The notes under the pieces: model-generated
What the model was told of the DNA's origin: nothing
Databases searched by the model: none
What the model saw: the letters and a program-made list of their open reading frames with translations, nothing else
Assembly: GCA_015491015.1 (NCBI GenBank)
Contig: WFWQ01000046.1
Coordinates: 1 to 18,519, forward strand
Direction: 5' to 3'
From: Patescibacteria group bacterium
GTDB lineage: Bacteria > Patescibacteriota > Minisyncoccia > Minisyncoccales > S141-161
Length of the DNA: 18,519 bases
Shown here: piece after piece, positions 6,969 through 13,720 of the stretch
Position numbering within the stretch: position 1 is the first letter of the stretch
Layout: each line of letters begins with the position of its first letter
Program-made: the position numbers and the translations under genes

Positions 6969-7177
6969 ATTATTTTGTAAATCATATATCCTATAGCAAT
7001 GTAGAAGCCTATAAGAAAAGCTAAAGGAATTAAAAAGGTAAGAAAGAAACCAGAAATCTCTGCAATTATATCTAAAGCTCTTTTTCCTAAGAATTGAACT
7101 ACACCAACCAAACCAATAATTAAGAAAAACACTAGCACTCCTAACATCCCTAGTAAAAGAAAAAAGATAAATTCCAT
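6959..7177 (-). CDS. Small two-span membrane protein of 72 residues, unknown function
   Basis: The protein is almost entirely hydrophobic: span one at about residues 3-28, a short polar link with basic and acidic residues (LGKRALDIIAE, about 30-40), and a long second hydrophobic region at about 42-70 ending MIYKIISP. No signal cleavage site is evident. The gene is supported by an extended -10 promoter, a GGAGGGG ribosome site eight bases before the ATG, and a shared terminator at its end. I do not recognise a family. It is convergent with the 74-residue gene, and its promoter region faces the start of the secretion operon across the 194-base gap. Confidence 0.7.
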   Translation of the reverse strand: MEFIFFLLLGMLGVLVFFLIIGLVGVVQFLGKRALDIIAEISGFFLTFLIPLAFLIGFYIAIGYMIYKIISP

Positions 7178-7184
7178 ATTTTCT

Positions 7185-7191
7185 CCCCTCC
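7185..7191 (-). promoter_or_regulatory. Strong Shine-Dalgarno site of the 72-residue membrane protein gene
   Basis: GGAGGGG on the minus strand, upstream of the ATG at 7175-7177. The surrounding sequence (TTGAAAGGAGGGGAGAAAA) closely resembles that before the SPFH gene (TTGAAAAGGAGGGGTGAAAA). Confidence 0.78.
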
Positions 7192-7209
7192 TTTCAAAGA
7201 ACTGGCTAA

Positions 7210-7238
7210 ATTATACCACATATATCAAAATATTTCAA
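7210..7238 (-). promoter_or_regulatory. Promoter of the 72-residue membrane protein gene
   Basis: On the minus strand: TTGAAA (plus 7233-7238), a 17-base spacer ending in TGG, then a perfect TATAAT (plus 7210-7215). This makes an extended -10 of the TGnTATAAT form. It is the best promoter in the window, and the predicted leader of about 26 bases contains the SD site. Confidence 0.8.
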
Positions 7239-7269
7239 TCCCCTTGACAGGGAGATAAAATTCAATTGC

Positions 7270-7299
7270 GCCAAATTTTCACGATCGTGAAGATTTTGC
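7270..7299. other. 30-bp dyad symmetry element, operator candidate for the secretion operon
   Basis: The core TTCACGATCGTGAA (7278-7291) is a perfect 14-bp palindrome. Symmetry extends to 7270-7299 (arms GCCAAATTTTCACGA and TCGTGAAGATTTTGC) with only two imperfect positions, one of them a G-T pair. It lies in the gap between the divergent small gene and the secretion operon, about 50 bases upstream of the operon's -10. It could be a repressor or activator site. A hairpin is possible but would lack a U-tract. Confidence 0.55.
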
Positions 7300-7349
7300 T
7301 CCGCTTTCTTGCTGTATCTTTTATTAGGGTTTTATTGAGAAAGAGTTTC

Positions 7350-7358
7350 TGGTAAAAT
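7350..7358 (+). promoter_or_regulatory. Extended -10 promoter of the secretion operon, near-leaderless
   Basis: TGGTAAAAT (TG at 7350-7351, TAAAAT at 7353-7358) has no good -35 box at 16-18 bases; TTGAGA at 7335-7340 is too close. Initiation near 7365 would leave about seven bases before the ATG at 7372, and there is no SD site. Confidence 0.5.
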
Positions 7359-7371
7359 TAATTTAGAAAAT

Positions 7372-7779
7372 ATGGAAGAATTAACTAGAGAAGAGTTTTG
7401 GAAAATTTACAAGCTTTTGCCTAAAGAACTTAAAGAAGCTATCTTTTCTCCAAAAACAGCAGATGCTATAGCTTCAGCTTTAGACTCAGCTAATATTGAA
7501 GATTCAAGAGCAGACTTAGTAGCAAAACTTACAGGACGAGTCTTGCTTGGACTTTTGCCTCCTCAAGACTTTACTCAAGCTTTGGAAAAAGAAGCTAATC
7601 TTTCTCCAGAAGAAGCGAGAAAAGTAGGACTAAAGATTTCAAGATTAGTCTTTTTGCCAGTAAGAGATAAGTTAGATTTAATTTATTCAGAAGAGTTAAC
7701 TCCCGGAAGCAAAGAAAAAGCTTTAAAAGAACCTCAGAAACCAAAATATTACGACCCTTACAGGGAACCGATAGAATAA
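7372..7779 (+). CDS. Conserved hypothetical protein, first gene of the secretion operon
   Basis: This is a 135-residue, mainly helical soluble protein with no membrane segment or signal peptide. An N-terminal helical region (LTREEFWKIYKLLPKELKEA) is followed by a helical bundle with the motif TGRVLLGLLPPQDF (about 54-67) and another helix pair, LSPEEARKVGLKISRLVF. The tail is charged and ends KYYDPYREPIE. From memory, similar small proteins precede PrgI/VirB4 genes in Parcubacteria, but I know of no assigned function. It is separated from the PrgI-like gene by four bases and heads the operon behind an extended -10 promoter. A cytoplasmic accessory role for the secretion ATPase is only a guess. 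Confidence 0.8.
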   Translation: MEELTREEFWKIYKLLPKELKEAIFSPKTADAIASALDSANIEDSRADLVAKLTGRVLLGLLPPQDFTQALEKEANLSPEEARKVGLKISRLVFLPVRDKLDLIYSEELTPGSKEKALKEPQKPKYYDPYREPIE

Positions 7780-7783
7780 AAAT

Positions 7784-8200
7784 ATGGCAGAGTTTACAGT
7801 ACCAAAATTTATTGAAAGAGAACCGGTTTTAATTTGGAAGATAACTTTTAGACAATTTATGATTTTAGCTTTGGGAGTATTAGTTTTGACCGTCTTAAAA
7901 TTTGCTTTACCTCCTTTCCTCTTTTATTTAACTACTACATTCTTTGTAATCTTTGCCTTCTTGGCTATCTTTGTCAAAATACACGGAAGACCTTTCACCA
8001 CTGTGTTAAAAAACTTTGTGCTGTATACTTTTTCTCCTAAAACTTTCCTATGGAAAAGAAAATCTTCAATGCCAAGATTGATTACTAAAGAAAAAAAGCA
8101 AAAAGAAAAAACTAAAGAAGATATTTTAGAAAGTCCACTTCAAGTTATAGGCAAAAGCAAACTTAAAGAGATTGCCAGAAGGGTAGAAACTGGAATTTAA
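7784..8200 (+). CDS. PrgI-family membrane protein
   Basis: The 138-residue protein has the PrgI pattern: an N-terminal strand segment (FTVPKFIEREPVLIWKITFR), two adjacent membrane spans (about 26-44 and 46-65), the short KIHGRPF motif after the second span, then a basic cytoplasmic tail containing FVLYTFSPKTFLWKRK. PrgI-type proteins lie directly before VirB4/TraE ATPases in Gram-positive-type conjugation and secretion clusters (family knowledge), exactly as here. They probably form part of the inner-membrane platform, in the place of VirB3. Spacing to the next gene is four bases, with the AT-rich start context seen across the operon. The lysine-rich tail (KEKKQKEKTKED) is likely unstructured. 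Confidence 0.85.
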   Translation: MAEFTVPKFIEREPVLIWKITFRQFMILALGVLVLTVLKFALPPFLFYLTTTFFVIFAFLAIFVKIHGRPFTTVLKNFVLYTFSPKTFLWKRKSSMPRLITKEKKQKEKTKEDILESPLQVIGKSKLKEIARRVETGI

Positions 8201-8204
8201 AATT

Positions 8205-8831
8205 ATGGTTAGAACTTCAACCCAACAATTTTTAGAGTTTGATCAAATTAGAGAAGGAGTAATAATTTTAAAAAACAAAGGATTGAGAGGAATCTTGATG
8301 GCTTCTTCTTTGAACTTTGCTTTGCTTCCTCAAGAAGAACAAGATGCAATCACTTACCTCTACCAAGATTTCCTAAACTCTTTAGATTTTCCTATCCAAA
8401 TTTACATTCAATCTCGAAAGCTAAATTTAACTGGATATTTGGACCAAATTAAAGCTTTAGCTGAAAAACAAACTAACGAACTTTTAAAAGCTCAAACTGT
8501 AGGATACTATAAATTTATCAAACAACTAGTTACGGAAGGAACTATAATGACTAAATCCTTCTATATCGTTATACCTTTTACCTTAGCTGATATGGGACTC
8601 AAAGCAGGAAGAAAAGGAATTATTAATTTAACCGAAAGCTTATTTCAAAAGGCCAAAACTCAGCTTTTTCAAAGAATGGAGTTTGTAGCTTTAGGATTAA
8701 AAAGATTAGGAATTAGAGCTATCCCTTTAACTACCGCAGAGATAATTGAGCTTTTTTGGGCGATGCACCACCCTCAAGAGATGGAAGTAGGATATTTTCC
8801 AGAAATTCCTCCAGAACTAACTTCTCGATAA
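8205..8831 (+). CDS. TraC-like domain protein (separate N-terminal part of VirB4)
   Basis: The 208-residue soluble protein matches the N-terminal TraC/VirB4 region in character. It opens with the FLEFDQIREGVIILKNKGLRG segment, then the regularly spaced ALLPQEEQDAITYLYQDFLN and FPIQIYIQSRKLNL strands, and later MTKSFYIVIPF. It has no Walker motif, so it is not an ATPase on its own. The VirB4 ATPase starts two bases after its stop. The pair therefore looks like a VirB4 split into two chains, with this one providing part of the membrane-proximal N-terminal domain. This split form is, from memory, common in CPR genomes rather than a frameshift: each part has its own stop, its own start and the operon's usual start context. 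Confidence 0.8.
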   Translation: MVRTSTQQFLEFDQIREGVIILKNKGLRGILMASSLNFALLPQEEQDAITYLYQDFLNSLDFPIQIYIQSRKLNLTGYLDQIKALAEKQTNELLKAQTVGYYKFIKQLVTEGTIMTKSFYIVIPFTLADMGLKAGRKGIINLTESLFQKAKTQLFQRMEFVALGLKRLGIRAIPLTTAEIIELFWAMHHPQEMEVGYFPEIPPELTSR

Positions 8832-8832
8832 T

Positions 8833-10635
8833 ATGAAGCTGAAGCTTAATTTACCTTTCTTACAACCTAAAAAGCCAGAACTTCCAGAGTTAACCTTTGG
8901 GGAACCTATTAATGTTAAAGACATTGTAGCTCCGCCTTTTATCGAAATCACCCAAAACTATATTAAATTAGGAGAAAGATTTGCTAAAACTTTCTTTGTT
9001 TTCTCTTATCCCAGATATTTAAGCACAGCTTGGATGTCACCTCTAATTAACTTAGATACCCCTTTTGACATTTCTATCTTCATCTTCCCTGCAGATGTAG
9101 GTGAAGTGTTAAGGCAATTAAGGAAAAAGGTAGCTGAAGTTCAATCTGAAATTATTGAAAGAGAAGAAAAAGGATTAGTAAGAGATCCAGAATTAGAAAC
9201 AGCTTACAGAGACTTAGAAGAGTTAAGAGATAGATTGCAAACTGCTCAAGAAAAGATGTTCCATGTAGGAGTTTATATTACAGTTTACGCTAACTCTGAA
9301 AAAGAACTTCACGACTTGGAAGCTCAACTAAGATCTATCTTGGAGGCAAGATTAGTTTACATTAAACCTGCAATCTTTCAACAAAGAGAAGGGTTTATAA
9401 CTACAGCTCCTTATGGGATGGATCTAATTCAAGTTTACACTCCAATGAATACCGCGCCTTTATCTTCTATGTTTCCTTTTGTCTCTTATGATCTAAGTTC
9501 AAACGAAGGAATCTTGTATGGAATAAACAAACACAACAACTCCTTAGTTTTATTTGATAGATTTACTTTAGAAAATGCAAACGAAGTAGTTTTTGGAAAA
9601 GCAGGTTCAGGTAAAAGCTATGCAGTAAAGCTTGAAATTCTAAGATACCTGATGATGGGAGTAGATGTGATAGTTATTGATCCTGAAAACGAATACGAAT
9701 TTTTAGCTGATGCAGTGGGAGGTTCTTTCTTTAATGTATCTTTAGCTTCTCCTCATAGAATCAATCCTTTTGACCTGCCTCAGCCTACACCCGAAGAAAG
9801 ACCTGAAGATGTTTTAAGAAGTAATATCATCAATTTGGTAGGTTTAATTAGGATAATGTTAGGAGGATTAACTCCTGAAGAAGATGCTATAATTGATTCA
9901 GCTTTAACTCAAACTTATGCTATCAAAGATATCACTCCCGAATCAGATCCTGCTACTTGGCCAGAAAAAGTTCCTTTATTTTCAGATCTCCAAGATGTCT
10001 TAGAAACGATGGAAGGTGCAGAAAGCTTAGTAAGAAGACTTCAAAGGTTCACCACTGGAACCTTTGCAAGCTTTTTTAATCAGCACACTAACATCTCTAT
10101 TAACAATAAGTTTGTAGTCTTTGGAATAAGGGATATGGAAGAGAGTTTAAGACCAATTGCAATGTATATCATTATGAGATTCATCTGGAATGAAATTAGA
10201 AGAAAGTTTAAAAAGCGAATCTTAGTAATAGATGAGGCTTGGTGGTTAATGCAAACTGAAGATGGAGCTTCTTTCTTATATGGTTTAGCTAAAAGAGGAA
10301 GAAAGTATTGGTTAGGAGTTACTACTATCACCCAAGATGTAATTGATTTTTTGAGATCTGATTATGGCAAACCTATAATTACCAACTCTTCTTTACAGCT
10401 TTTGATGAAGCAAAGCACAGCTGCAGCTGAAACCTTAGTTAAAACCTTCAATTTAACTGAACCAGAAAAGATGTTTTTGATTGACGCTCCAGTGGGAGAA
10501 GGATTATTTTTTGCAGGCCAAAAGCATGTAGCTATTAGAGTAGTCTCTTCTTATGCAGAACATCAAATCATTACTACTGCTCCAGAAGAAGTGGCTAAAA
10601 TTAGAGAGGCTAAAAGGATAATCAAAGGTTACTAA
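8833..10635 (+). CDS. virB4: VirB4-family secretion ATPase
   Basis: This 600-residue ATPase is the motor of type IV secretion systems. The N-terminal domain (about 1-240) includes AKTFFVFSYPRYLSTAW, a charged helical stretch (RQLRKKVAEVQSEI) and MFHVGVYITVYANS. The nucleotide-binding domain has Walker A GKAGSGKS (255-262), the IDPENEYEFLAD segment shortly after (about 279-291) typical of VirB4/TraC ATPases, Walker B ILVIDEAWW (463-471, with D467 and E468) and the downstream KRGRKYWLGVTTITQD motif. No catalytic residue appears to be missing. It follows the TraC-like gene by one base and precedes a small membrane protein gene by four. The ATPase should act at the cytoplasmic face with the PrgI-like and VirB6-like proteins to assemble a pilus or drive export. 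Confidence 0.95.
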   Translation: MKLKLNLPFLQPKKPELPELTFGEPINVKDIVAPPFIEITQNYIKLGERFAKTFFVFSYPRYLSTAWMSPLINLDTPFDISIFIFPADVGEVLRQLRKKVAEVQSEIIEREEKGLVRDPELETAYRDLEELRDRLQTAQEKMFHVGVYITVYANSEKELHDLEAQLRSILEARLVYIKPAIFQQREGFITTAPYGMDLIQVYTPMNTAPLSSMFPFVSYDLSSNEGILYGINKHNNSLVLFDRFTLENANEVVFGKAGSGKSYAVKLEILRYLMMGVDVIVIDPENEYEFLADAVGGSFFNVSLASPHRINPFDLPQPTPEERPEDVLRSNIINLVGLIRIMLGGLTPEEDAIIDSALTQTYAIKDITPESDPATWPEKVPLFSDLQDVLETMEGAESLVRRLQRFTTGTFASFFNQHTNISINNKFVVFGIRDMEESLRPIAMYIIMRFIWNEIRRKFKKRILVIDEAWWLMQTEDGASFLYGLAKRGRKYWLGVTTITQDVIDFLRSDYGKPIITNSSLQLLMKQSTAAAETLVKTFNLTEPEKMFLIDAPVGEGLFFAGQKHVAIRVVSSYAEHQIITTAPEEVAKIREAKRIIKGY

Positions 10636-10639
10636 AATT

Positions 10640-10984
10640 ATGGAAGAAGAGATTGTTTTAAAATCAAGATTTTATAACAATTTAGTAGGACCTGAAGGTG
10701 TCCTAATGCTTTCTTTAGCTTTTGGATTTGACTTAATAGAGATTATAGCCAACTTAGTACCTGTAGCTGGCGACTCAATAAGCTTAGCAATAGACGTTTT
10801 AGCTTTCATATTTATAGGAGGATGGCTAATACTGAGAGGAGAATTTTGGAGAAGAATTACAAAAAGGAGAAAGTTAAGAATGTTGAAATCCTTGATGATT
10901 TTAGCTGAAATTTTACCAATCCCTTTTATAGGAGATCTTCCTTTCTGGACAATTATCGTGTTTACCGAATTAAGAAACTCTTAA
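10640..10984 (+). CDS. Small membrane protein of the secretion operon
   Basis: The 114-residue protein has about three hydrophobic segments: around residues 18-40, 46-66, and, after a very basic loop (RRITKRRKLRM), 82-109. The first segments contain VGPEGVLMLSLAFGFDLIE and LVPVAGDSISLAIDVLAF, with acidic residues (D32, E35, D45, D53) within or at the edges of the spans. I do not recognise a named family. Its fixed position between virB4 and the first pilin-like gene suggests an inner-membrane component, perhaps an adaptor or a chaperone-like partner for pilin insertion, which is inference. It lies four bases after virB4 and one base before the next gene. Confidence 0.75.
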   Translation: MEEEIVLKSRFYNNLVGPEGVLMLSLAFGFDLIEIIANLVPVAGDSISLAIDVLAFIFIGGWLILRGEFWRRITKRRKLRMLKSLMILAEILPIPFIGDLPFWTIIVFTELRNS

Positions 10985-10985
10985 A

Positions 10986-11819
10986 ATGCTCCAAGTTACC
11001 ACCCAAATCCAATATCCAAATTTGCCTCAGACTCCTTTTCCCTCCCCTTTAACTTTACCTTCCTTTTTTAACTACATTTACAACCTTTTAATTGTGGCTG
11101 GGATAATAATAGCTTTAACTCTGCTAACTAGTGCAGGATTAACCTATCTTTTTTCTGGAACAAATGTTCAGCGTAAACTTCAAGCTAAAGAGCAAATAAT
11201 TTCAGCTTTGTTGGGCTTGGGAATCTTATTAGGTTCTTATCTTATACTTTCAGCTTTAGATCCCAACTTAACTGTGCCTGCAATTTCTAATCTTCCTCAA
11301 ATCGAAATCCCAACTTCTCCTCCTATTTCTTATCAACCTTATCGTCCTTCTGCAGTATTGGAAGTAATAGATAGTTACGAAAGAGAAACTTTAGAGCTTA
11401 TTTCTTTTTTGGAAGCTTCAACCTTTAACTTGTATAACTTAATTTTGAGTTTAGAAATCTTAGACTTTACTAAAAAAGTAGATGAAGCTTTAAAGCTTCC
11501 CAACTGCGCTAACACTGAAGCTATCTGCGTTCCAAAAGGACTTTTGCCTATACCTGCTAAATGCGAATGGAAAGAATCTCCAGTGAAGTTAGCTTCAGAA
11601 CTTTTGCAAAAAGACTTGGTGTTAAAAGTTAGAGATCCTATCTTAGAGTTAATAAACTCCCAAAAGCCTAAGGAGTTAACTTTAACTCTTTCTAAAATTA
11701 ACAACTGCTTAAGCTCTTTAGAAAAACAGCTTTTTATAGAAGGAGAGTTTCAAGATTACTTAAGCTACTTTAACCTTTCTTCTAAAGGTCCTTTAACCTT
11801 TTATTGTGCTAAAAGATGA
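10986..11819 (+). CDS. VirB2/TrbC-like two-helix membrane protein with a cysteine-containing C-terminal domain (paralog A)
   Basis: The 277-residue protein has an N-terminal QYP motif (9-11), a proline-rich stretch, then a two-span module. Span one is at about 31-54 (YNLLIVAGIIIALTLLTSAG) and the basic cytoplasmic loop contains QRKLQAKEQ. Span two is at about 71-90 and ends in LILSALDP (86-93). The same module occurs in the genes at 12529, 14769 and 16342. Unlike the 12529 and 14769 products it has no obvious signal peptide before the YP motif. The remainder (about 120-277) is helical with five cysteines (174, 181, 193, 241, 274) and ends LTFYCAKR. Predicted: anchored in the membrane with the C-terminal domain outside, as a pilin-like or tip subunit. 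The ATGA overlap with the next gene suggests translational coupling. Confidence 0.78.
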   Translation: MLQVTTQIQYPNLPQTPFPSPLTLPSFFNYIYNLLIVAGIIIALTLLTSAGLTYLFSGTNVQRKLQAKEQIISALLGLGILLGSYLILSALDPNLTVPAISNLPQIEIPTSPPISYQPYRPSAVLEVIDSYERETLELISFLEASTFNLYNLILSLEILDFTKKVDEALKLPNCANTEAICVPKGLLPIPAKCEWKESPVKLASELLQKDLVLKVRDPILELINSQKPKELTLTLSKINNCLSSLEKQLFIEGEFQDYLSYFNLSSKGPLTFYCAKR

Positions 11820-12532
11820 GATTTGGCTTAAAAGAAAAAATTTTAATCTTGGCCGTGGGTTTATCTTTTATCTTTAATGGCTTCCCTAATCCTAACGAAG
11901 CGAGTTCTATTGGAGAATGCAAGTTGGCTCCAATTGGCCAACCTTCAAAGAGGGCTTTAGAAATTCACAAAGAGTTAATCTATTTATTTTTGCTTTTGGA
12001 AAATGAGCTCTCTGCTTTAGAAAATAAAGCTTCCCAAGTTTTACCTTTAATTGTCCAATGTTCAATTGACAAATGCAAAATAGAAAAAGATATGTGCCCT
12101 TTTATATGCAAGCCTGAAGAGTGTGAAGTAAAAGCTTCCTGTAAACCTATTTCACCAGACTTTGAAGAAACGGTATGCTCTCAAGAAGTAAAAGATGAGA
12201 TTGAAAATATAAAAAAAGAGATAGAACCTATAACAGAGAGCATAAAAGAACTCTTAGTTAAAATTGGAAAGTTAGGTTCCCCTATACCTATTACTATTGG
12301 AGGAATAAATGTAGTAGGAGAATTGTCTGAACTTAAGCAAAAATTAAAAAAGGGAAAAGATATCCTTTTAAACTTTGATCCTCAGAAAGAAGTTCTGTTA
12401 AACTGCAATCAAGCTAAAAGGTTTAAAGTGGTGCCTTCCTGTTTTCCAGAAATAATCAACTTTTTAGGCATTACCCTTCCTTTAAGTGATACTCCAGATA
12501 GTCAAATTGATTACTTTGTATGCCAAAAATGA
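11816..12532 (+). CDS. Secreted cysteine-rich helical protein (paralog B, no pilin module)
   Basis: The 238-residue product has a signal-like N-terminus (MRFGLKEKILILAVGLSFIF) and eleven cysteines: 35, 82, 87, 94, 98, 103, 109, 121, 197, 209 and 236. The layout is a helical segment (about 45-80), a dense cysteine cluster (82-121), a second helical stretch (EVKDEIENIKKEIEPITESI), and a C-terminal part with three cysteines ending YFVCQK. That layout resembles the extracellular parts of the proteins encoded at 12529 and 13721, and its last residues resemble those of its upstream neighbour. No known family is recognised. It overlaps both neighbours by the ATGA arrangement, so it is probably made in step with the anchored proteins on either side, perhaps as their soluble partner. 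Confidence 0.75.
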   Translation: MRFGLKEKILILAVGLSFIFNGFPNPNEASSIGECKLAPIGQPSKRALEIHKELIYLFLLLENELSALENKASQVLPLIVQCSIDKCKIEKDMCPFICKPEECEVKASCKPISPDFEETVCSQEVKDEIENIKKEIEPITESIKELLVKIGKLGSPIPITIGGINVVGELSELKQKLKKGKDILLNFDPQKEVLLNCNQAKRFKVVPSCFPEIINFLGITLPLSDTPDSQIDYFVCQK

Positions 12533-13719
12533 AAACTTTAATTTTAAAAAGCCTCTTTTTGCTTCTCTTTTCAGCCTCTTTTGCTTTAGCTCAAAACTTA
12601 CAGTTAGAATATCCTTCTCCCCCTGGCACCCCTTCGCCTTCAGGAGGAGTAGAAGACTTTTTTAGATATCTTTATACTTTCTTACTGATCATAGGAGGAA
12701 TTTTAGCTGTATCTTTAGTATTTTTAGGAGGTTTTTTTTATCTTACTTCTTTTGGAAATCTTCAAAGAGTATCTCGAGGAAAAGAGCTTATAGTCTCAGC
12801 GTTATTGGGAGCTTTTATTTTATTCTCTTCCCATCTAATATTAAATACTTTAGATCCTTACTTAGTTACTATTCCAAATTTAAGAATTAGACCTCTTGTT
12901 CTCCCATCTTTTTCTGTTCCGGTTTTAGAAAAAGAAAAAAGAGCAACAGGTTGTCAACCTTTAAATCTTCAAGCTAAATTAGAAGCTATTTTTTCTAAAG
13001 AGAAGGAAGCTTTAGATATAGCTGAAAAAGCAATAAAACTGGATGCTTTGCAAAAAATAAAACAGAAAACAGAAGAAATAGTCAATGTAGTAGCTCAGTG
13101 TGATTGCTCTAAATTTCAACCTGAGTGTTTAGTAAAAGATTCGGGTTCTCCTGCTTGTCCTGCAAGATGTCCTCCTAGTTCTTCTATTCCTCCTCCTCCT
13201 TCTGAAGATCCTTGTCCTCCAGAACTTAGATCTAAGTTAATCCCAGAATTAGAGGAAATCTTGGATTTCTATCCTGAACTCTTCAGTTTAATAGAAAGCT
13301 TTGGATTTGATCTAACTTCAGAACAAGAAGATTTAGTAAAATCTATAATTGATAAACTCTTAATTCAAGACAAAACTTCTTCTTTTTCTTTGTTTGTAGA
13401 TAAATTTATAAAAGATTTGGAAGAGTTAGTTTTAAAACAGAATCTTTCTTCAGATCCCCAAGAAAGAAAGAAAAGAATAAAAGAATTAGAAAGGTTGTTT
13501 TCCCAATCTTTATGGATATTAACTAAAATTTTAACTAATATCACTACTTCTTTGGCTAAGTTAAATTTTGAATTAGAAAAGATATTGCAAGAAGCTACTC
13601 AAGCTCGTACCGATATAGGATCAGTCAAAGTTTTAACTTGTTACCAAGCTTTGGCCGAAGGAAAAGTAGATATTGGAGAATGCGTAGGAAGGGAGTTGGA
13701 TTTATATTATTGCAAATAA
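12529..13719 (+). CDS. VirB2/TrbC-like two-helix membrane protein with a large cysteine-rich helical domain (paralog C)
   Basis: From the ATG at 12529 (396 residues) there is a clear signal peptide (MKTLILKSLFLLLFSASFALA, then Q), an EYP motif (27-29) and the two-span module. Span one is at about 47-72, the loop is LQRVSRGKE, and span two (about 88-105) ends LILNTLDP. The ectodomain is helical and has ten cysteines, a proline-rich linker (PPSSSIPPPPSEDPCPP) and a C-terminus of LTCYQALAEGK, GEC and LYYCK. An in-frame ATG at 12520 is also possible; I prefer 12529 because it gives the ATGA overlap used by the upstream gene and a cleaner signal sequence. It is separated from the next gene by one base. 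Predicted to be an anchored surface subunit; the binding partner is unknown. Confidence 0.78.
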   Translation: MKTLILKSLFLLLFSASFALAQNLQLEYPSPPGTPSPSGGVEDFFRYLYTFLLIIGGILAVSLVFLGGFFYLTSFGNLQRVSRGKELIVSALLGAFILFSSHLILNTLDPYLVTIPNLRIRPLVLPSFSVPVLEKEKRATGCQPLNLQAKLEAIFSKEKEALDIAEKAIKLDALQKIKQKTEEIVNVVAQCDCSKFQPECLVKDSGSPACPARCPPSSSIPPPPSEDPCPPELRSKLIPELEEILDFYPELFSLIESFGFDLTSEQEDLVKSIIDKLLIQDKTSSFSLFVDKFIKDLEELVLKQNLSSDPQERKKRIKELERLFSQSLWILTKILTNITTSLAKLNFELEKILQEATQARTDIGSVKVLTCYQALAEGKVDIGECVGRELDLYYCK

Positions 13720-13720
13720 G

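Noticed and set aside
7244..7261. Perfect TTGACA at 7244-7249 as the -35 of the secretion operon
   Set aside because: No acceptable -10 box exists 15-18 bases downstream (the sequence there is GC-rich). TAAAAT at 7256 is only six bases away. The extended -10 at 7350-7358 fits better.
11375..11704. 109-codon open frame on the minus strand inside the 10986 gene
   Set aside because: Antisense shadow of an AT-rich coding region. No family resemblance and no promoter or ribosome site.
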